Position numbers and translations under genes: made by a program. From Paenibacillus graminis (GTDB lineage: Bacteria; Bacillota; Bacilli; Paenibacillales; Paenibacillaceae), in assembly GCF_000758705.1 (NCBI RefSeq), contig NZ_CP009287.1, positions 3,100,001 to 3,164,000 of the forward strand: 64,000 nt of DNA, given 5' to 3'. Below are positions 62,449 through 64,000 of this stretch, piece by piece; within the stretch, counting starts at the first letter, position 1; every line of letters starts with the position of its first letter. Under the pieces are notes generated by a model that ran no database searches, was not told where the DNA came from, and saw only the letters and a list, made by a program, of their open reading frames with translations.

Positions 62449-63438
62449 ATGTCAATTACTGCTTACGAAGGTCTATACGAAGGAGAGGCCGCGGTCTGGC
62501 TGAAGGCCGGCCGGTACGAAGCGGCCATCCTGCCCGGCATCGGCGGCAATCTGATCTGCTTCCGCGATACCGAAAACGGTTACCGTTTTCTGCATGAGCC
62601 GGGTGCCGAAGAAATGGAAGCGTTTAAGGCCAACCCAGGGATTCACGGCATTCCGGTGCTGTTTCCGCCGAACCGTTACGAGGACGGAGAGTTCCCGTGG
62701 AATGGACAAACCTACCGCTTCCCGGTAAATGAAGAAGCTACAGGCAATCATCTGCACGGGTTCCTGCATACAGCGGCATGGGAGGTTGTGGAATTCGGCA
62801 GCAGTGTAAGCGAAAGCTTCGTCACGGTTGCCATTAAGGTGGATGAGAACCATCCGTCCTATCAATACCTGCCGTTCAAATATACAGTCAAGCTGCGCTA
62901 CAGCCTGGGGGAAGCCGGTTTGTCCCAGCAGCTGCTGGTGCATAATGAGGGTGAGGAGCTTATGCCTTGCCTGCTTGCTTTTCACACTGCGATTAACGCA
63001 CCCTTCGCGCCGGGAAGCACAGCACAGGATTACCGCGTAAAGCTGACCATCGGCAACCGCTGGGAGCTCAGCGACCGCATGCTGCCGACAGGCTCGTTTC
63101 AGGAGCTGACTGCAGACGAGATTGCGCTGCGTGATGAAGGCTTGTATCCATTCTATGCGCCCATGGACAACCATTACACCGCTGCCGCCCGGAACGGTCG
63201 CAACCGCATGGAGCTTACGGACAGCAAAGCCGGAGTTACTCTTGTATACGATGTAGGCACTTCCTATAAGCAATGGATGATCTGGAACAATGGCGCAACC
63301 GAAGGTTTCTTCTGTCCGGAGCCGCAAATCAATCTGGTCAATGCACCGAAGGTGGATCTTCCCGCCGACGAGATCGGCTTGTTCGGCCTTGAGCCGGGCG
63401 AATATTGGGAAGAAACCAGCCGTATTTATGTAAAATAA
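62449..63438 (+). CDS. Aldose 1-epimerase family protein
   Basis: A 329-residue protein of the galactose mutarotase-like beta-sandwich fold, which interconverts alpha and beta sugar anomers. GNLICFRDTENGYRFLHEPG, the substrate His in LLAFHTAINAPF and a C-terminal acidic residue in FFCPEPQINLVNAP fit the family. It may serve the sugar importer nearby, though it lies in its own unit between mgtC-like and the terminator at 63479. The ATG 62449 follows GAAGGGAG. Confidence 0.9.
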   Translation: MSITAYEGLYEGEAAVWLKAGRYEAAILPGIGGNLICFRDTENGYRFLHEPGAEEMEAFKANPGIHGIPVLFPPNRYEDGEFPWNGQTYRFPVNEEATGNHLHGFLHTAAWEVVEFGSSVSESFVTVAIKVDENHPSYQYLPFKYTVKLRYSLGEAGLSQQLLVHNEGEELMPCLLAFHTAINAPFAPGSTAQDYRVKLTIGNRWELSDRMLPTGSFQELTADEIALRDEGLYPFYAPMDNHYTAAARNGRNRMELTDSKAGVTLVYDVGTSYKQWMIWNNGATEGFFCPEPQINLVNAPKVDLPADEIGLFGLEPGEYWEETSRIYVK

Positions 63439-63478
63439 ACTGCTGGACCGGCAGGGTTCAGCCAGTATAATTGCGAAT

Positions 63479-63512
63479 GGGGTGCAGCGAAAGTGGCTGC
63501 GCCCTTTTTTTT
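63479..63512 (+). terminator. Intrinsic terminator after the epimerase gene
   Basis: GGGTGCAGC pairs with GCTGCGCCC (one G-T pair) around GAAAGTG, followed by eight T residues. Confidence 0.9.
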
Positions 63513-63571
63513 GCACTGGTCCACAAGAGCGAACTCGGAAAGTCACCAAAAGGACAAAATTTTAAGTTCAA

Positions 63572-63601
63572 TTTACATAGGGTTAATTTTGTGAGTATAT
63601 T
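63572..63601 (+). promoter_or_regulatory. Sigma-A promoter of the LTA-synthase-like gene, overlapping a fold-back element end
   Basis: TTTACA (63572-63577), 18 bases, TATATT (63596-63601). The sequence just before and within the -35, AAGTTCAATTTACATAG, matches the right end of the fold-back elements at 10509 and 34296, so the -35 appears to derive from a lone element end. Confidence 0.6.
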
Positions 63602-63632
63602 TTAATGCTCCTTTAAGCTAGGAGGCGTATAC

Positions 63633-63649
63633 TGTACGTTTAGTACAGA
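63633..63649 (+). promoter_or_regulatory. Palindromic operator-like site
   Basis: CTGTAC-GTTTA-GTACAG, a perfect 6-bp inverted repeat, lies between the promoter and the ribosome site of the last gene. It could be a repressor site or an mRNA hairpin; no regulator is identified. Confidence 0.5.
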
Positions 63650-63663
63650 TAGGGGTGAAAGCA

Positions 63664-64000
63664 ATGCGTTATTTTAAGCCTTCCAAAAAATTGGGATATC
63701 TGCTGCTCGGCTTGCTGCTGGGCGGGTTTGTGCTGAACTTTTTTATTCAAGCTGCTTCACTGGATATGAATTTCATGAGTGTGCTGAATTGGATCGGAAA
63801 GTCTTATTGGCTGTATGTGGGCGGCAGCTTGTTTTTTTTCTTTGTGCTGCTGGCTTTTTCGGCAATATTGCCCAATCTGTACCTGGGGCCGGCGGTTGGA
63901 TTTCTGCTGGTGCTTCTGCTCGGCATCGCCAACTACAAGAAGCAAAGCACTACAGGAGAGCCGCTGTTTCCCTGGGATCTGATGCTGGTGAAGAACGCCG
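63664..64000 (+). CDS. LTA synthase family sulfatase-fold protein, N-terminal part (runs off the window)
   Basis: The frame from ATG 63664, with AGGGGTG upstream, stays open to the window end (112 residues). It begins with a basic N-terminus (MRYFKPSKK) and has three hydrophobic segments at about 10-31, 45-67 and 70-93, then GEPLFPWDLMLVKNA. The last motif follows the membrane part of LtaS-like enzymes, which polymerise glycerol phosphate for lipoteichoic acid outside the membrane. The catalytic domain is beyond the window, so the assignment rests on the membrane part only. Confidence 0.7.
   Translation, partial: MRYFKPSKKLGYLLLGLLLGGFVLNFFIQAASLDMNFMSVLNWIGKSYWLYVGGSLFFFFVLLAFSAILPNLYLGPAVGFLLVLLLGIANYKKQSTTGEPLFPWDLMLVKNA

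Overview
The window reads as a chromosomal segment of an endospore-forming, low-complexity-free Firmicute of the Paenibacillaceae, most likely a Paenibacillus. The reasons are the gene order of the Bacillus 'ylo' block, sporulation and germination genes (spoVM, spoVIF, a gerA-type operon), strong AGGAGG-like ribosome binding sites, TTG/GTG starts, a YesM/YesN-type sensor and regulator beside a sugar ABC transporter, and moderately high G+C for a Bacillales genome. No rRNA, tRNA, CRISPR array, phage or insertion-sequence transposase was seen.

Layout. 1-12.5 kb is an accessory-leaning stretch: a partial yugN-like gene, an M20 amidohydrolase, a CBS-pair protein, a two-gene XPB-type helicase operon, ylbF-ylbG, then 2 kb holding only repeats and a decayed EAL/GGDEF gene, a LysR regulator, a GNAT acetyltransferase and a PHP phosphoesterase followed by a seven-copy 51-bp hairpin array. 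12.5-25 kb holds rqcH and a divergent calcium ATPase (the yloA-yloB pair), dapF, a gerA-gerC-gerB germinant-receptor operon and the methionine/folate gene yitJ. 24.8-46 kb is the conserved core: yicC, remA, gmk, rpoZ, coaBC, priA, def, fmt, rsmB, rlmN, prpC, prkC, rsgA, rpe, spoVM, rpmB, a fakA-like kinase, degV, recG, spoVIF. These genes link nucleotide and CoA supply, replication restart, formyl-methionine start and removal, rRNA modification, ribosome assembly, Ser/Thr phosphosignalling and spore coat assembly. 46-64 kb holds a second calcium ATPase, an NlpC/P60 lipoprotein, a TrpXYZ-like ABC transporter, a YesM/YesN two-component pair driving a probable CcpA-controlled sugar ABC operon, an SDR oxidoreductase, an MgtC-like protein, an aldose epimerase and the start of an LTA-synthase-like gene.

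The most unusual content is non-coding. Five copies of a ~100-bp double-hairpin repeat, all in the same orientation and with base changes that keep pairing, lie between genes. Two intact and at least one decayed copies of a 210-260-bp element with inverted ends fold back on themselves and look like a non-autonomous mobile element; a lone right end appears to supply part of a promoter at 63.6 kb. A cluster of short GTGGAAAAAGG motifs and the 51-bp array complete the set. The protein-coding system that most merits attention is the bacterial XPB helicase with its overlapping helicase-associated partner.
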